NCBI GenBank assembly: GCA_965197825.1
Contig: CBDANW010000003.1
Location: 1,860,001 to 1,924,000 of the forward strand
Reading direction: 5' to 3'
Source of the DNA: CBDANW01 sp965197825
GTDB lineage: Bacteria; Acidobacteriota; Vicinamibacteria; Marinacidobacterales; DATDRI01
Length of the DNA: 64,000 bases
Shown here: positions 43,843 to 51,701 of the stretch, in pieces
Numbering within the stretch: position 1 is the first letter of the stretch
Layout: every line of letters starts with the position of its first letter
Made by a program: the position numbers and the translations under genes
The notes under the pieces: generated by a model
Told to the model about the DNA's origin: nothing
The model's database searches: none
Seen by the model: the letters and a program-made list of their open reading frames with translations, nothing else

Positions 43843-44426
43843 CACTGCTCAGCATCGCTCTCAGTCTTTTCCTCGCCCAGACGCCAGAGACGTCAGAGCC
43901 TGGCGAAGGCGAAGTAGAAGCGCTTATCAACCTCGACGTCAAAAACGCCGATGTATTGGACATACTGCGATTGCTGGCAAGGCTAGGCGACTTCAACCTG
44001 GTCGCGGATTCCGAGGTGCGATATCGATTCACGCTCAGCCTCCAATCAGTCACCTGGCAGCAGGTGATGGAGCTGACGCTTCGAAGCTGCCGTCTGGGAG
44101 AGGACAGGATGGGAGAGAACCTGATCCGGGTGGCGACCTTAGATCAACTCACCCGCGAACAACAGGAGAGGCGGCGATACGAAGAGGAAAAGAGTCTAGC
44201 CGGGCCGCTCCGTACGACCTACCGACGGCTCTCTTACGCCCGAGCGCGCGAGCTAGCGCCTCTGCTCGAGAAATCTCTGTCGTCGCGCGGCCAGATCGCT
44301 TTCGACGATCGCACCAATACGCTGATCATTACCGACGTTTGCCCCGGTAGATCTCGGGGGGTTCAGAACGGAAAGCGCTCCGCCCGAAGGCGACCCAGCG
44401 CGACAAATAGCCAGGGTAGTGGTTAG
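43839..44426 (+). CDS. Secretin N-domain (STN-like) protein, short
   Basis: 195 residues. The signal peptide (LLSIALSLFLAQT) is followed by an STN-type domain, NLDVKNADVLDILRLLARLG and DSEVRYRFTLSLQSVTWQQV, and an N0/N1-like domain ending in FDDRTNTLIITDV. This is the N-terminal part of PilQ-type secretins. Here the family similarity ends at ITDV and the last 30 residues look random, so the gene is truncated or frameshifted, and the pore-forming domain is absent. It is coupled to the MBL gene (ATGA). Confidence 0.7.
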   Translation: MTLLSIALSLFLAQTPETSEPGEGEVEALINLDVKNADVLDILRLLARLGDFNLVADSEVRYRFTLSLQSVTWQQVMELTLRSCRLGEDRMGENLIRVATLDQLTREQQERRRYEEEKSLAGPLRTTYRRLSYARARELAPLLEKSLSSRGQIAFDDRTNTLIITDVCPGRSRGVQNGKRSARRRPSATNSQGSG

Positions 44427-44635
44427 GCGTCTTTGTCCTTGGAGCTGTTCGAGGAATCATCGGGTGGCAGCTCGTCACCCTCTCCCTTGATGGAGCGCTT
44501 GAAGTTCTTGATCCCTTCGCCCAAGCCGGAACCCAGCTGCGGGAGCTTGTTCGCACCAAAAATCAGGAAGATGATGAAGAAAATGATGAGCAGCTCCGGA
44601 ACACCGAGCGGGCCAAAAAACAGGGGTAAAAGCAT
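44423..44635 (-). CDS. tatA: Sec-independent translocase protein TatA
   Basis: 70 residues: short N-terminal transmembrane helix (VPELLIIFFIIFLIFGA), the FGANKLPQLGSGLGEGIKNFKRSI hinge and amphipathic helix with the invariant FG and LP, and an acidic/Ser-rich tail. TatA forms the size-variable pore of the twin-arginine pathway. No tatB or tatC is in the window. Its stop overlaps the STN gene's stop on the other strand. Confidence 0.95.
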   Translation of the reverse strand: MLLPLFFGPLGVPELLIIFFIIFLIFGANKLPQLGSGLGEGIKNFKRSIKGEGDELPPDDSSNSSKDKDA

Positions 44636-44707
44636 TTCAGTCTCCTCGGTCGCCTATCAGTATGTCAGGCTGTCAGACTGCCAGATTTCTGAGGCGCCCA
44701 AGCGATC

Positions 44708-45325
44708 CTACCACGAGCGGGGCCGAGCGTAAATCAAGGGGAGACTCAGTGCGGTCACCATCATCTTGATCGCGTAGTTGCCGACGATGAGTGGTAGGAG
44801 AGGAAACCGACCGTAGAAGGCAAGGCTGATGAAAAGGGCGCTGTCCAGTAGCGTTCCCACCGCGTTGCTGCCCAGAACGGGCAGCCATCGATAGCCTCGA
44901 ATACGGGTCCTGAGCCAAGCGTAGACCTCGCTGTCGACCAGCGAGGCGAGGAAGAAAGCGGCCAGACTCGCTGCGACGATGCGCGGCGTAGGCCCCAGCA
45001 CTTGCTCGTAGCTTTCCTGGTTCTCGAAGAAGGACGGATAGGGTAGCCGGATCGTGAGATGCACATAGGCGGCAAGAAGCACGTTTGCGGCGACGGCCGC
45101 CACGACGACTTTCTGCGCTCCCCTTTTCCCCTGCCTCTCGTTGATCAGATCGAGCAGCGTGAAGGTGAGTGCATAGATGAGCGTGCCACCGTCCACGGTG
45201 AGCCCCAGGAACAAAATCGGCTTGGCCTCGGTAACGTTGGCGGTGAGCTCGGCACCGATGTATAGCCCAACGACGATCATGTCGGCGAGCGAAAGCGACC
45301 TCGCGTGGAGCCTATCTTCTGCCAC
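44708..45325 (-). CDS. Queuosine-precursor transporter (YhhQ/VUT family)
   Basis: 205 residues from GTG 45325, which lies 5 nt after AGGAGG. A longer start at 45346 is possible. About six helices. Family stretches: VGLYIGAELTANVTEAKPIL, GGTLIYALTFTLLDLINE, ASLVDSEVYAWLRTR and LGSNAVGTLLDSALFISLAF. It imports 7-deazaguanine precursors for tRNA queuosine. No preQ1 riboswitch was recognised upstream. Confidence 0.9.
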   Translation of the reverse strand: MAEDRLHARSLSLADMIVVGLYIGAELTANVTEAKPILFLGLTVDGGTLIYALTFTLLDLINERQGKRGAQKVVVAAVAANVLLAAYVHLTIRLPYPSFFENQESYEQVLGPTPRIVAASLAAFFLASLVDSEVYAWLRTRIRGYRWLPVLGSNAVGTLLDSALFISLAFYGRFPLLPLIVGNYAIKMMVTALSLPLIYARPRSW

Positions 45326-45369
45326 CCTCACCTCCTCACTTGACATAACATATCAAGAGGTCGCTTCCA

Positions 45370-45786
45370 TTGTCCTTATCCGACGAGATCCTAACGCGCC
45401 CCGGGGCGATTGCTCCGATTCGCCACCTTCTTTCCGAGTTGGTCTCGGAGTTAGGAGCCCGTTCGGCCTTTCTAGTGGACGAGGCCGGGACTCCCTTCGG
45501 AGCGTTCGGGAACGTGGAGTTCCCGCTCCCCTACCCTATCTCTTCGCTCACCGGGCGGGCAGGCGGCGATCCGCTGCTGGAAGCCTTGCTTGGAGAAGGA
45601 AGGGAGGCTCACTCGCCTACGCTCATCGTGCACCGTGTCAATCCACGGGCCCTCTTGGCAATCGAGCTGGATCAACCGCTGGCCGATCCGGCACGACGCG
45701 CCGCGTTGAAACGCGTGAAAACGATTTCGGACGGGTTGGTCCCACTGCTGACAGGACCGTTGAACTCGTCCTCCGCATCGACATAG
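45370..45786 (+). CDS. Small protein, possibly roadblock/LC7-like
   Basis: 138 residues, TTG start preceded by AAGAGG. The N-terminal half (IRHLLSELVSELGARSAFLV then DEAGTPFGAFG) has the helix-strand-Gly-turn pattern of roadblock/LC7 or MglB proteins. The middle carries an LLAIEL strand and the end a helix. It may be a GTPase-associated regulator, but the match is weak. It is followed after 12 nt by the SRPBCC gene, probably co-transcribed. Confidence 0.55.
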   Translation: MSLSDEILTRPGAIAPIRHLLSELVSELGARSAFLVDEAGTPFGAFGNVEFPLPYPISSLTGRAGGDPLLEALLGEGREAHSPTLIVHRVNPRALLAIELDQPLADPARRAALKRVKTISDGLVPLLTGPLNSSSAST

Positions 45787-45798
45787 GATGGGCCTCCT

Positions 45799-46287
45799 AT
45801 GAGGAAAGGAACCGTCATCCTCATCGAGCGTAGCACTGAGATCGCGCGTCCGATCCGAGACGTTTTCGAGTTCTACGAGACCCCAGCCAATTTTCGACGC
45901 GTTACCGATGGCGTCGCCGGGGTCGAGTTGGAGCGACTCCCCTCTGATTTCCGACCCGGCTCCGTGTTCGCGTATCGACTCCGCGGTTGGCCGGTCGATC
46001 TGCGTTGGGAAGCCTTGCTCTCGGAATACCAGCCCCCGGAGCGCTTCGTAAACGTCCAGGCCAACGGGCAGTTCCTCGAGTGGAGCCATGAGCATCACTT
46101 TGCTCAACTCGATCAACAGGGACAGACGACTCGCGTCCGCGAGCTTCTGACGTATCGAATGCCGAAGGGACTCGTCAACTCGCTGGCCCATCGACTCTAC
46201 GTTCGACAAAAGCTAGAGGAGTTCGTCACCGCGAGCTTGGACAACGCGCGTCAGCTATTGGAAGCAAGCGCGAAATCAAAAGGGTAA
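45799..46287 (+). CDS. SRPBCC-superfamily ligand-binding protein
   Basis: 162 residues with the START/Bet v1 helix-grip layout: IERSTEIARPIRDVFEFYET at the start (first strand and helix), strands WEALLSEYQPPERFVNVQAN and FLEWSHEHHFAQLDQ, and a long C-terminal helix (LYVRQKLEEFVTASLDNARQ). Such proteins bind hydrophobic ligands such as polyketides or lipids. The ligand is unknown. Its 3' end overlaps the convergent cyclodeaminase-like gene by about 60 nt. Confidence 0.8.
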   Translation: MRKGTVILIERSTEIARPIRDVFEFYETPANFRRVTDGVAGVELERLPSDFRPGSVFAYRLRGWPVDLRWEALLSEYQPPERFVNVQANGQFLEWSHEHHFAQLDQQGQTTRVRELLTYRMPKGLVNSLAHRLYVRQKLEEFVTASLDNARQLLEASAKSKG

Positions 46288-47190
46288 CTGGGCTCCCATC
46301 CACCGCGACGTCCTCAATGGCGAGGCCCTGCGATTCGAAGAGCGTGATGTCCGTTACGTGCTCTCGTCCCGTCAACTTCCCGGATACGATGTCACCGAGC
46401 TCGACGACGTCATCCCAATCCAGGTCACCCGCCGCGTTGGGCGCAATGAGATCGCCACATTCCAAGAGTGCCTGTTCCTTGGAGTCGGTTGCTATTCTCG
46501 TCGCTTTCCGAACGACCTCCGAGTCGACCTCCTGCTTGTTCGCGACGTTCGCACCGATGGCGTTGATATGTTGTCCCGGACGCAGCCACTCCCCCCGCAG
46601 CACCGGCTCTTTAGAGTTGGTTGCCGTGATGAGGATGTCTGCGTCTTCGGACACTTTCTCAGGGCTGCTCGCCGGCCGAACGTCGAGGCTCAACAACTCG
46701 CTCATTTCTTCACAGAAACGGGTCTTCCGGGCAGTATCTCGGCCGAAGACCACGGCACAACGCAACGTTCGCGCTCGCGCGACCGCTTCCAGCTGCGAGC
46801 GGGCCTGCCATCCGGTACCGTAGAGCCCAACCGTGGCGGCGTCCCCGCGAGCCATGAATCGCGTGCCACACCGCTGGCTGCACCGGTCCGCATCTGCCCC
46901 AGCTTGTCGGCTTCCATCAACGCCAGAAGCTCCCCATCCATTCCGTAGAGGTGAAAAAGGAAGCGCGCACCGCGACGCGTCGTGATGTAGGCCTTGAGTC
47001 CGAGCATCCCCCACGCCTTGCTCCCCGCCGGCATGACATGAAGCGTCGTCCCGGGGACGTGAACACGCGACCGCGGACGGTTAACCGCGTTTCCCTCGCC
47101 CAGTTGGCGAAAAGCATCCTCGACCGCCTCGACCGCGTCGTGCATGGACAACAGGCCCGTGACCTCACCTTCCGTGAAAAAAACCGCCAT
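46226..47190 (-). CDS. Ornithine cyclodeaminase/mu-crystallin family protein, one frameshift
   Basis: VFFTEGEVTGLLSMHDAVEAV opens the family, followed by GLKAYITTRRGARFLFHLY and LGQMRTGAASGVA. The frame shifts near 46868 and continues as TRFMARGDAATVGLYGTGWQ, the NAD(P)-binding loop, then ITATNSKEPVLRGEWL, GQHINAIGANVANKQEVD and DITLFESQGLAIEDVAV. The C-terminal about 20 residues differ from family habit, so a second shift near 46320 is possible. Members make proline from ornithine or reduce imino acids. Start ATG 47190 after GGAAGGGAG. Confidence 0.78.
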
Positions 47191-47233
47191 GCGCGTCTCC
47201 CTTCCTTCACTATTTCACATTGGTGCGCATTCA

Positions 47234-47262
47234 TTGACACTACATCGGCCCAATGATAGAGT
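47234..47262 (+). promoter_or_regulatory. Sigma-70 promoter for the NUDIX gene
   Basis: A perfect TTGACA (47234-47239), 17-nt spacer, TAGAGT (47257-47262). The predicted start point near 47269 lies downstream of the ATG at 47253, arguing that the NUDIX protein starts at GTG 47283 or 47295. Confidence 0.5.
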
Positions 47263-47807
47263 CGCCGCCTATCTTGCCATCGGTGAGCTTGGCGGTGTCC
47301 TCGGATTATCGATTCTGTCCCCGGTGTGGTGGACGCCTCGCACTCAAGCTGTTGAAAGCCGGCGATCCAGAGCGACTGGTTTGCGAGGAATGCGAGTTCG
47401 TCTTCTTCTTGGATCCCAAGGTCGCCGCCGGCACGATTTTCGCGGTCGATGGAGAGATTATACTCGCACGTCGGGCCATCGAACCCGCGTACGGAAAATG
47501 GGTCTTTTCAGGCGGATTCGTCGATCGCGGCGAGACGATCGAAGCGGCGGCCTTGAGAGAAACGCGCGAGGAGATGAACGTGGAAGTCGAGCTGGCGGAG
47601 CTCATCAATGTTTATTCCTACGACGATACTCCGGTCGTGGTGTTGGTCTATGCCGCCGAAGTGGTTGGAGGAGAACCCGTGGCGGCCGACGAATGTTTGG
47701 AAGTCCAGGGCTATGAGCCGGCCAAGATTCCCTGGGACGATCTTGCCTTTACCAGCACGCGAGACGCCCTGCGAGATTACATTCGCCGATTCATGTGTCC
47801 CAAATGA
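47253..47807 (+). CDS. NUDIX hydrolase with N-terminal zinc ribbon
   Basis: 184 residues from ATG 47253, shorter if GTG 47283 or 47295 is used, as the promoter suggests. A zinc ribbon (FCPRCGG and VCEECEF) precedes the NUDIX box: GGFVDRGETIEAAALRETREEMNVEV contains the full GX5EX7REUXEEXGU pattern except for Asn instead of Gly near the end (EEMNVE). This architecture is like NudC/RPP-type NUDIX proteins acting on NADH or nucleoside diphosphate derivatives. It is followed by a repeated noncoding motif. Confidence 0.85.
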   Translation: MIESPPILPSVSLAVSSDYRFCPRCGGRLALKLLKAGDPERLVCEECEFVFFLDPKVAAGTIFAVDGEIILARRAIEPAYGKWVFSGGFVDRGETIEAAALRETREEMNVEVELAELINVYSYDDTPVVVLVYAAEVVGGEPVAADECLEVQGYEPAKIPWDDLAFTSTRDALRDYIRRFMCPK

Positions 47808-47820
47808 TAGCGACCGGTGA

Positions 47821-47914
47821 GGGCGGCCAGGCGGGAGAGCCTTCAGCCGTTGCGCAGGCGCGAAGTCGCCGGAGCAACAAGCCTGGGGGTGGGGCACCAG
47901 GCGATTGATTGATG
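47821..47914 (+). ncRNA. Repeated structured intergenic motif, copy A
   Basis: A 94-nt stretch 13 nt after the NUDIX stop that shares long blocks with 56061-56152: GGAGAGCC-n-TCAGC, GCGCAG-n-CGC, GCCG, then GCCTGGGGGTGGGGC-n-CCAGGC and GATTGA-n-TGATG. The GCCTGG...CCAGGC arms form a hairpin (47881-47902) with one internal mismatch, and upstream parts can also pair (ggcgcgaagtcgcc). No reading frame is conserved. It could be a terminator-type mRNA tail, a small RNA or a REP-like repeat. Confidence 0.5.
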
Positions 47915-47937
47915 CCGAGCGAATAACTAAGTAAGTC

Positions 47938-48714
47938 ATGAAAAGATTCCTCGGTAAAGTCGTGTTAGTCACTGGCGCCAGCCGCGGCATCGGCCGCGCG
48001 GTAGTGGAGGCTTTTGCGGACGAGGGAGCCCAGGTTGCTCTCTGCGCCCGCACCGTGGACGACATCGAGCGGCTCGCCGACGAGCTCAATCACGAAGAAC
48101 GTCGGGCCATCGCACTCGAGTGCGACGTCCGCGTCAAATCCGACGTCGAGAAAGCGCTGGACGAGCTTGGAAAAACATGGGGGAAGCTTCACATCCTGGT
48201 GAACAATGCGGGCGTTTCCGGGCGCACTCCTCTAGAAGATCCATCCGACGATCGTTGGCACGATATCTTGAGCACCAACCTCACCGGAACGTATCTCGTC
48301 ACGAAGGCATCGCTCGGACTCATGAACTCAGGCTGGGGCCGCATCATCAACATGTCATCGGTTCTCGGTCGATTCGGCGTTCCCGGGTACGCCGCTTATT
48401 GCACCTCCAAACATGGTCTGCTCGGTCTAACCCGAGCACTGGCACTCGAGCTCGCCTCTCGCCAGATTGCAGTCAATGCCATCTGTCCCGGCTGGGTCTC
48501 TACCGACATGGCGGAACAAGGCATTCGGGAGGCGTCGGAGGCAATGGGAATCTCCGCGCAAACCTTCCGCGACGATGCGATCGCCGCGGTCCCCCTGCGG
48601 CGCTTCATCGAGCCGGAAGAAGTCGCCAAGCTCGTCCTCTACCTGGCCTCCGACGATGCCTCCGCCATCACCGGCCAGACGTATAATCTCTGCGGAGGGC
48701 AGAGCATGGATTGA
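47938..48714 (+). CDS. Short-chain dehydrogenase/reductase, FabG-like
   Basis: 258 residues, classical SDR: TGASRGIGRAV cofactor loop, NNAGVSG, Ser in INMSSVLG, YAAYCTSKHG carrying the Tyr-x-x-x-Lys pair, and PGWVSTDMAEQG after it. The C terminus (YLASDDASAITGQTYNLCGG) is typical of 3-oxoacyl-ACP reductases and related alcohol dehydrogenases. The substrate is not predictable. The selenoprotein gene starts 40 nt downstream and is probably in the same transcript. Confidence 0.9.
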   Translation: MKRFLGKVVLVTGASRGIGRAVVEAFADEGAQVALCARTVDDIERLADELNHEERRAIALECDVRVKSDVEKALDELGKTWGKLHILVNNAGVSGRTPLEDPSDDRWHDILSTNLTGTYLVTKASLGLMNSGWGRIINMSSVLGRFGVPGYAAYCTSKHGLLGLTRALALELASRQIAVNAICPGWVSTDMAEQGIREASEAMGISAQTFRDDAIAAVPLRRFIEPEEVAKLVLYLASDDASAITGQTYNLCGGQSMD

Positions 48715-48754
48715 GGCTTTCCCCGAAATGACCCGAAGTGAAAGGATACGATCT

Positions 48755-48976
48755 ATGGACACCGTGCTGATCTTCGGCAAATCCACCTGACCCTACACCT
48801 CGGCGGCCCGTGAGGATTTCGCCAAGAGGAACGTCTCCTTTGAGTACTTCGACGTCAAGAAGCAACCCGACGCAATGGATCGGATGCTGGAGTTTTCCAA
48901 CGGCCGGCGTAGCGTCCCCGTGATCGTGGAAGGCGACAAGGTGACAATCGGCTGGGGTGGAACCTGAGCGGTATGA
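48755..48976 (+). CDS. Glutaredoxin-like selenoprotein (UGA = Sec at codons 12 and 71)
   Basis: ATG 48755 follows AAAGGA. The frame reads MDTVLIFGKST-U-PYTSAARED, where codon 12 is TGA (48788-48790) at the position of the glutaredoxin active-site Cys (CPYT type). It then continues as a thioredoxin-fold protein (FEYFDVKKQPDAM; SNGRRSVPVIVEGD; VTIGWGGT). Codon 71 is again TGA (48965), followed by Ala-Val and TGA at 48974-48976. I recall small selenoproteins named UXX-star, with U-x-x-stop ends, that look like this. If the second TGA is a plain stop, the protein is 70 residues. Hairpins suitable as SECIS follow both codons. The alternative is a nonsense-mutated Cys pseudogene. selA/B/C/D must exist elsewhere in the genome. 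Confidence 0.75.
48788..48815 (+). promoter_or_regulatory. Putative bacterial SECIS element 1
   Basis: Directly after the first TGA, CCTC (48798-48801) pairs with GAGG (48812-48815) and GG with CC (48802-48803 / 48808-48809), leaving a CGGC loop 14-17 nt from the codon and a 2-nt bulge on the 3' side. Position and coding overlap fit SelB-recognised hairpins, but the loop is not a textbook GGUCU. Confidence 0.4.
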
Positions 48977-48992
48977 AACCGGCGGTCGCCGG
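48965..48992 (+). promoter_or_regulatory. Putative bacterial SECIS element 2
   Basis: After the second TGA (48965-48967) and 11 nt, CCGGC (48979-48983) and GCCGG (48988-48992) form a perfect 5-bp GC stem closing a GGUC loop 17-20 nt from the codon. A GGU-containing apical loop at that distance is the key feature of E. coli fdhF-type SECIS hairpins. Here most of the hairpin would lie beyond the final stop codon. Confidence 0.5.
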
Positions 48993-49050
48993 CCACGTGC
49001 ACGGATGTGATAGGATACCCGCCTCGAAGGAATTCGATGGAGTGGGACTC

Positions 49051-49064
49051 TAGTGCCCTGTAGC
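49051..49064. repeat. Solo MITE family 2 end
   Basis: tagtgccctgta repeats the left end of the MITE at 39624 (the identical run including the preceding tc is 14 nt), but no matching right end follows. Probably a remnant of an old insertion between the selenoprotein and thyX. Confidence 0.45.
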
Positions 49065-49108
49065 GCCCTCAGTGCAAGTAGCCGCCTGGAGTTAGTCGTT
49101 CAACGACC

Positions 49109-50668
49109 ATGGTGACCGAAGCCGGGCAACGCCTCGTCGCACAACAACCCCGGATTCGGCTCCTTTCCTTCTTCGCCGATCCCTTCGATCTTTCCATCGC
49201 GGCGGCCCGCACCTGCTACATGCCCCGCGTGGTGGAGACGTCGGAGGTCACCGACCGGCAGAGAGAATCCATCAGCCGCGCCACTTACGACGGAGGGCAT
49301 CACACCGTTTATCAACACGCCCACTTCGTTTTCGGCATGGAGAACATCTCCCGCCAGTTTGTCTGGAGCTTCCTGCATAGTTATCCCTTCTACAACTCGG
49401 AGCAATCCAGCCAACGCTTCGTCCGTCTTGACGAGGTGCAGGCGTTCGTTCCGCCGGTGGAGGGAGAGGCACGAACGGTCTACGATGGTGCCGTCGTTCG
49501 CGCATGGGATCACTATCGACGGCTCACCGATGTCCTGAAGCGCGACACCTGGACGATCATGGCTGAGCTTCGCCACTTCCATGAGGCCGATGGTGGCGAC
49601 AAGCGTCGGAAAAGGATAGAACGAGAAGCGGAAAAGAAGGCCATCGAGACCGCTCGCTACGTCATTCCGATCGCCGCCTACACCTCGATGGTCCACACCA
49701 TCTCCGGCATCACGCTTCACCGTCTCCGCCGAATGCAACAAGCGAGCGACGTCCCCCACGAAGCGGGACTGGTGATCGATGAGATGGTCCGTGTGGTGAG
49801 GGATATCGATCCGCTGTTTTTCGACAAGATTGGTGAGCCTCCGCTCGAGCGAGACACTCTCCCGGAGTTTACGTTTCCGGGCGTTCAGCGAGACGCAGAA
49901 TCATTCTGCAAGGATTTCGATCAAAAACTAAACGGACGGACCGCGAAGTTGGTCGATTTTTCCGAAGACGCCGAAGAAATGGTAGCCGATGCGCTACGCG
50001 CCGTGCTCGGCGTATCCGAGAACGAGCTAACGACCGAAGAAGCCCTCCAGCGACTTCTCGATCCTCGCATGAACTCTCTCCGGACCGACACACTCAACGT
50101 CGCCGTCCACTCACCGATGATGCGATCCTTGTACCATGCGAACTACGTTTTCTTGAAGAAGATCAGCCATAGCGCCGATTCTCAAGACCAGCGCCACCGC
50201 ATGGTTCCCGGCTCACGCCCGCTCATGACGCTAACCGATACCCGGGAGCCCGATTACATCGTGCCCATGCTCATCGGCCGCAACCCGGAAGCGGAGTCGA
50301 TCTACCGCGAAGCCATGGAGCAAGCATGGGACGCGAAAAACCGTCTTCTTGAATTGGGTGTGCCGCTCGAATGGGCACTCTACGTCCTTCCCAATGCGAA
50401 AGCTGTCCGCTTCATGGAGTCCGGCTCTCTGATCTATCTGATCCACAAATGGACGATGCGCACCTGCTTCAATGCGCAAGAGGAAATCTATCAGGCTTCC
50501 ATCGACGAGCTCGATCAGGTGCGTCGCGTGCACCCTCGCATCGCAAGCTACATCGGTCCACCCTGCGTGGTGCGGAACGGTGTGGTATCGCCCCGTTGCA
50601 CGGAGGGTGATCGCTTCTGTGGGGTGCCGGTTTGGCAGAGCTTCCCGGACGTAGAGCGGCGGATCTAG
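49109..50668 (+). CDS. thyX: FAD-dependent thymidylate synthase ThyX, long two-domain form
   Basis: 519 residues, about twice the usual ThyX length. The N-terminal half holds a full ThyX-like domain (HHTVYQHAHFVFGMENISRQ ... SYPFYNSEQSSQRFV) and the C-terminal half a second, diverged copy with DQRHRMVPGSRPLMTLTD and HKWTMRTCFNAQEEIY. ThyX makes dTMP from dUMP with methylene-THF and FAD. The canonical RHRxxSxNxxSxR is split: SR..F..H..YN.EQSSQR in one domain and QRHR in the other. No thyA is visible in the window. Confidence 0.85.
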   Translation: MVTEAGQRLVAQQPRIRLLSFFADPFDLSIAAARTCYMPRVVETSEVTDRQRESISRATYDGGHHTVYQHAHFVFGMENISRQFVWSFLHSYPFYNSEQSSQRFVRLDEVQAFVPPVEGEARTVYDGAVVRAWDHYRRLTDVLKRDTWTIMAELRHFHEADGGDKRRKRIEREAEKKAIETARYVIPIAAYTSMVHTISGITLHRLRRMQQASDVPHEAGLVIDEMVRVVRDIDPLFFDKIGEPPLERDTLPEFTFPGVQRDAESFCKDFDQKLNGRTAKLVDFSEDAEEMVADALRAVLGVSENELTTEEALQRLLDPRMNSLRTDTLNVAVHSPMMRSLYHANYVFLKKISHSADSQDQRHRMVPGSRPLMTLTDTREPDYIVPMLIGRNPEAESIYREAMEQAWDAKNRLLELGVPLEWALYVLPNAKAVRFMESGSLIYLIHKWTMRTCFNAQEEIYQASIDELDQVRRVHPRIASYIGPPCVVRNGVVSPRCTEGDRFCGVPVWQSFPDVERRI

Positions 50669-50683
50669 TAGAGCACTAGGTCT

Positions 50684-51544
50684 TCAGCTGGCAGCCACCC
50701 GCTTGCGGTAAGCCTGCAAGAGCGCCAGCGTCACCGGCCCCGGCCGCCCATCGGCGATTTGCTTCTCATCGACGCGAACCACCGGGACGACCTCTCTCGT
50801 GCTGCTGGTGATGAAGACCTCGTCTGCCCGAAGAAACTCCTCCGGTGCGAACACACACTCTTCGATCTCGAATCCCTGCTCCTGGGCCAGGGTCAGAACT
50901 AGCTCCCGCGTAATCCCTGCCAGAATGCCTACCTCCACCGTCGGCGTCTTCACCGTTCGGCCCTGGACTAGAAAGACGTTCGTCTGCGATCCCTCCGCCA
51001 CTTCACCGCGATAACTCAACATCACGGCTTCTTCTGCTCCGCGCGCATAGGCCTCACGCATCGCAAACATGTTGTTGAGGAGGCTGGACGTCTTGATGCG
51101 GGGACTGACGCTTTTCGGATGGTTCCGCACGACGTCGACGACGACCACGCGAATGCCTTCCTTGTAGAACCGGGGCGGCACCTCCGGGAGCGGCTTGACG
51201 AGAAGCACGACGGTGGGACGAAGCGTCGAACCTTGACGATAGTCCAGCTCCCCCACTCCGGCCGATACGATGAGCCGAACGTAGGACTCCGGATTGGAAG
51301 CGGCGGTTAGCGTCTCCTCGATCCGCCCAATAATCTCTTCATCACTGACATCGAGGGGAATATCCAGGCTCGCCGTAGACTCACGAAGCCGGGCTAGGTG
51401 CCTTTCCAACAGGAACGGCCGTCGTTGATAAGTGCGCAGCGTTTCATAGACGCTTGCACCGAAGACGAAACCCAGATCCAACGGAGACAGCAGATGCTTT
51501 TTTTCGTCTCCCAACTTTCCGTTGACGTTGATCCGAATGCCCAT
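50684..51544 (-). CDS. Class IV aminotransferase (IlvE/PabC family)
   Basis: 286 residues, fold-type IV PLP enzyme: FVFGASVYETLRTYQRRPFL and ERHLARLRESTASL at the start, catalytic Lys in SPRIKTSSLLNNMFA, and EVAEGSQTNVFLV plus EVGILAGITRELVL around the phosphate-binding loop. It could be a branched-chain or D-amino-acid aminotransferase or 4-amino-4-deoxychorismate lyase, and the motifs do not separate these. It is convergent with thyX and divergent from nnr. Confidence 0.88.
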   Translation of the reverse strand: MGIRINVNGKLGDEKKHLLSPLDLGFVFGASVYETLRTYQRRPFLLERHLARLRESTASLDIPLDVSDEEIIGRIEETLTAASNPESYVRLIVSAGVGELDYRQGSTLRPTVVLLVKPLPEVPPRFYKEGIRVVVVDVVRNHPKSVSPRIKTSSLLNNMFAMREAYARGAEEAVMLSYRGEVAEGSQTNVFLVQGRTVKTPTVEVGILAGITRELVLTLAQEQGFEIEECVFAPEEFLRADEVFITSSTREVVPVVRVDEKQIADGRPGPVTLALLQAYRKRVAAS

Positions 51545-51701
51545 CGAGTCTCCCTAGAATTTCGGCGCAAACTACTAAGCCTAACTGCAGTCATGAAAGG
51601 TAGTCAAGGCGAGGTCGCGACTTCTTTGTGATTTCCTCGCGACTTTTTGTAACTAGGGGCAACATGTCCGGGAAAGAGTCGAGGATATATACTGTTGGAT
51701 C

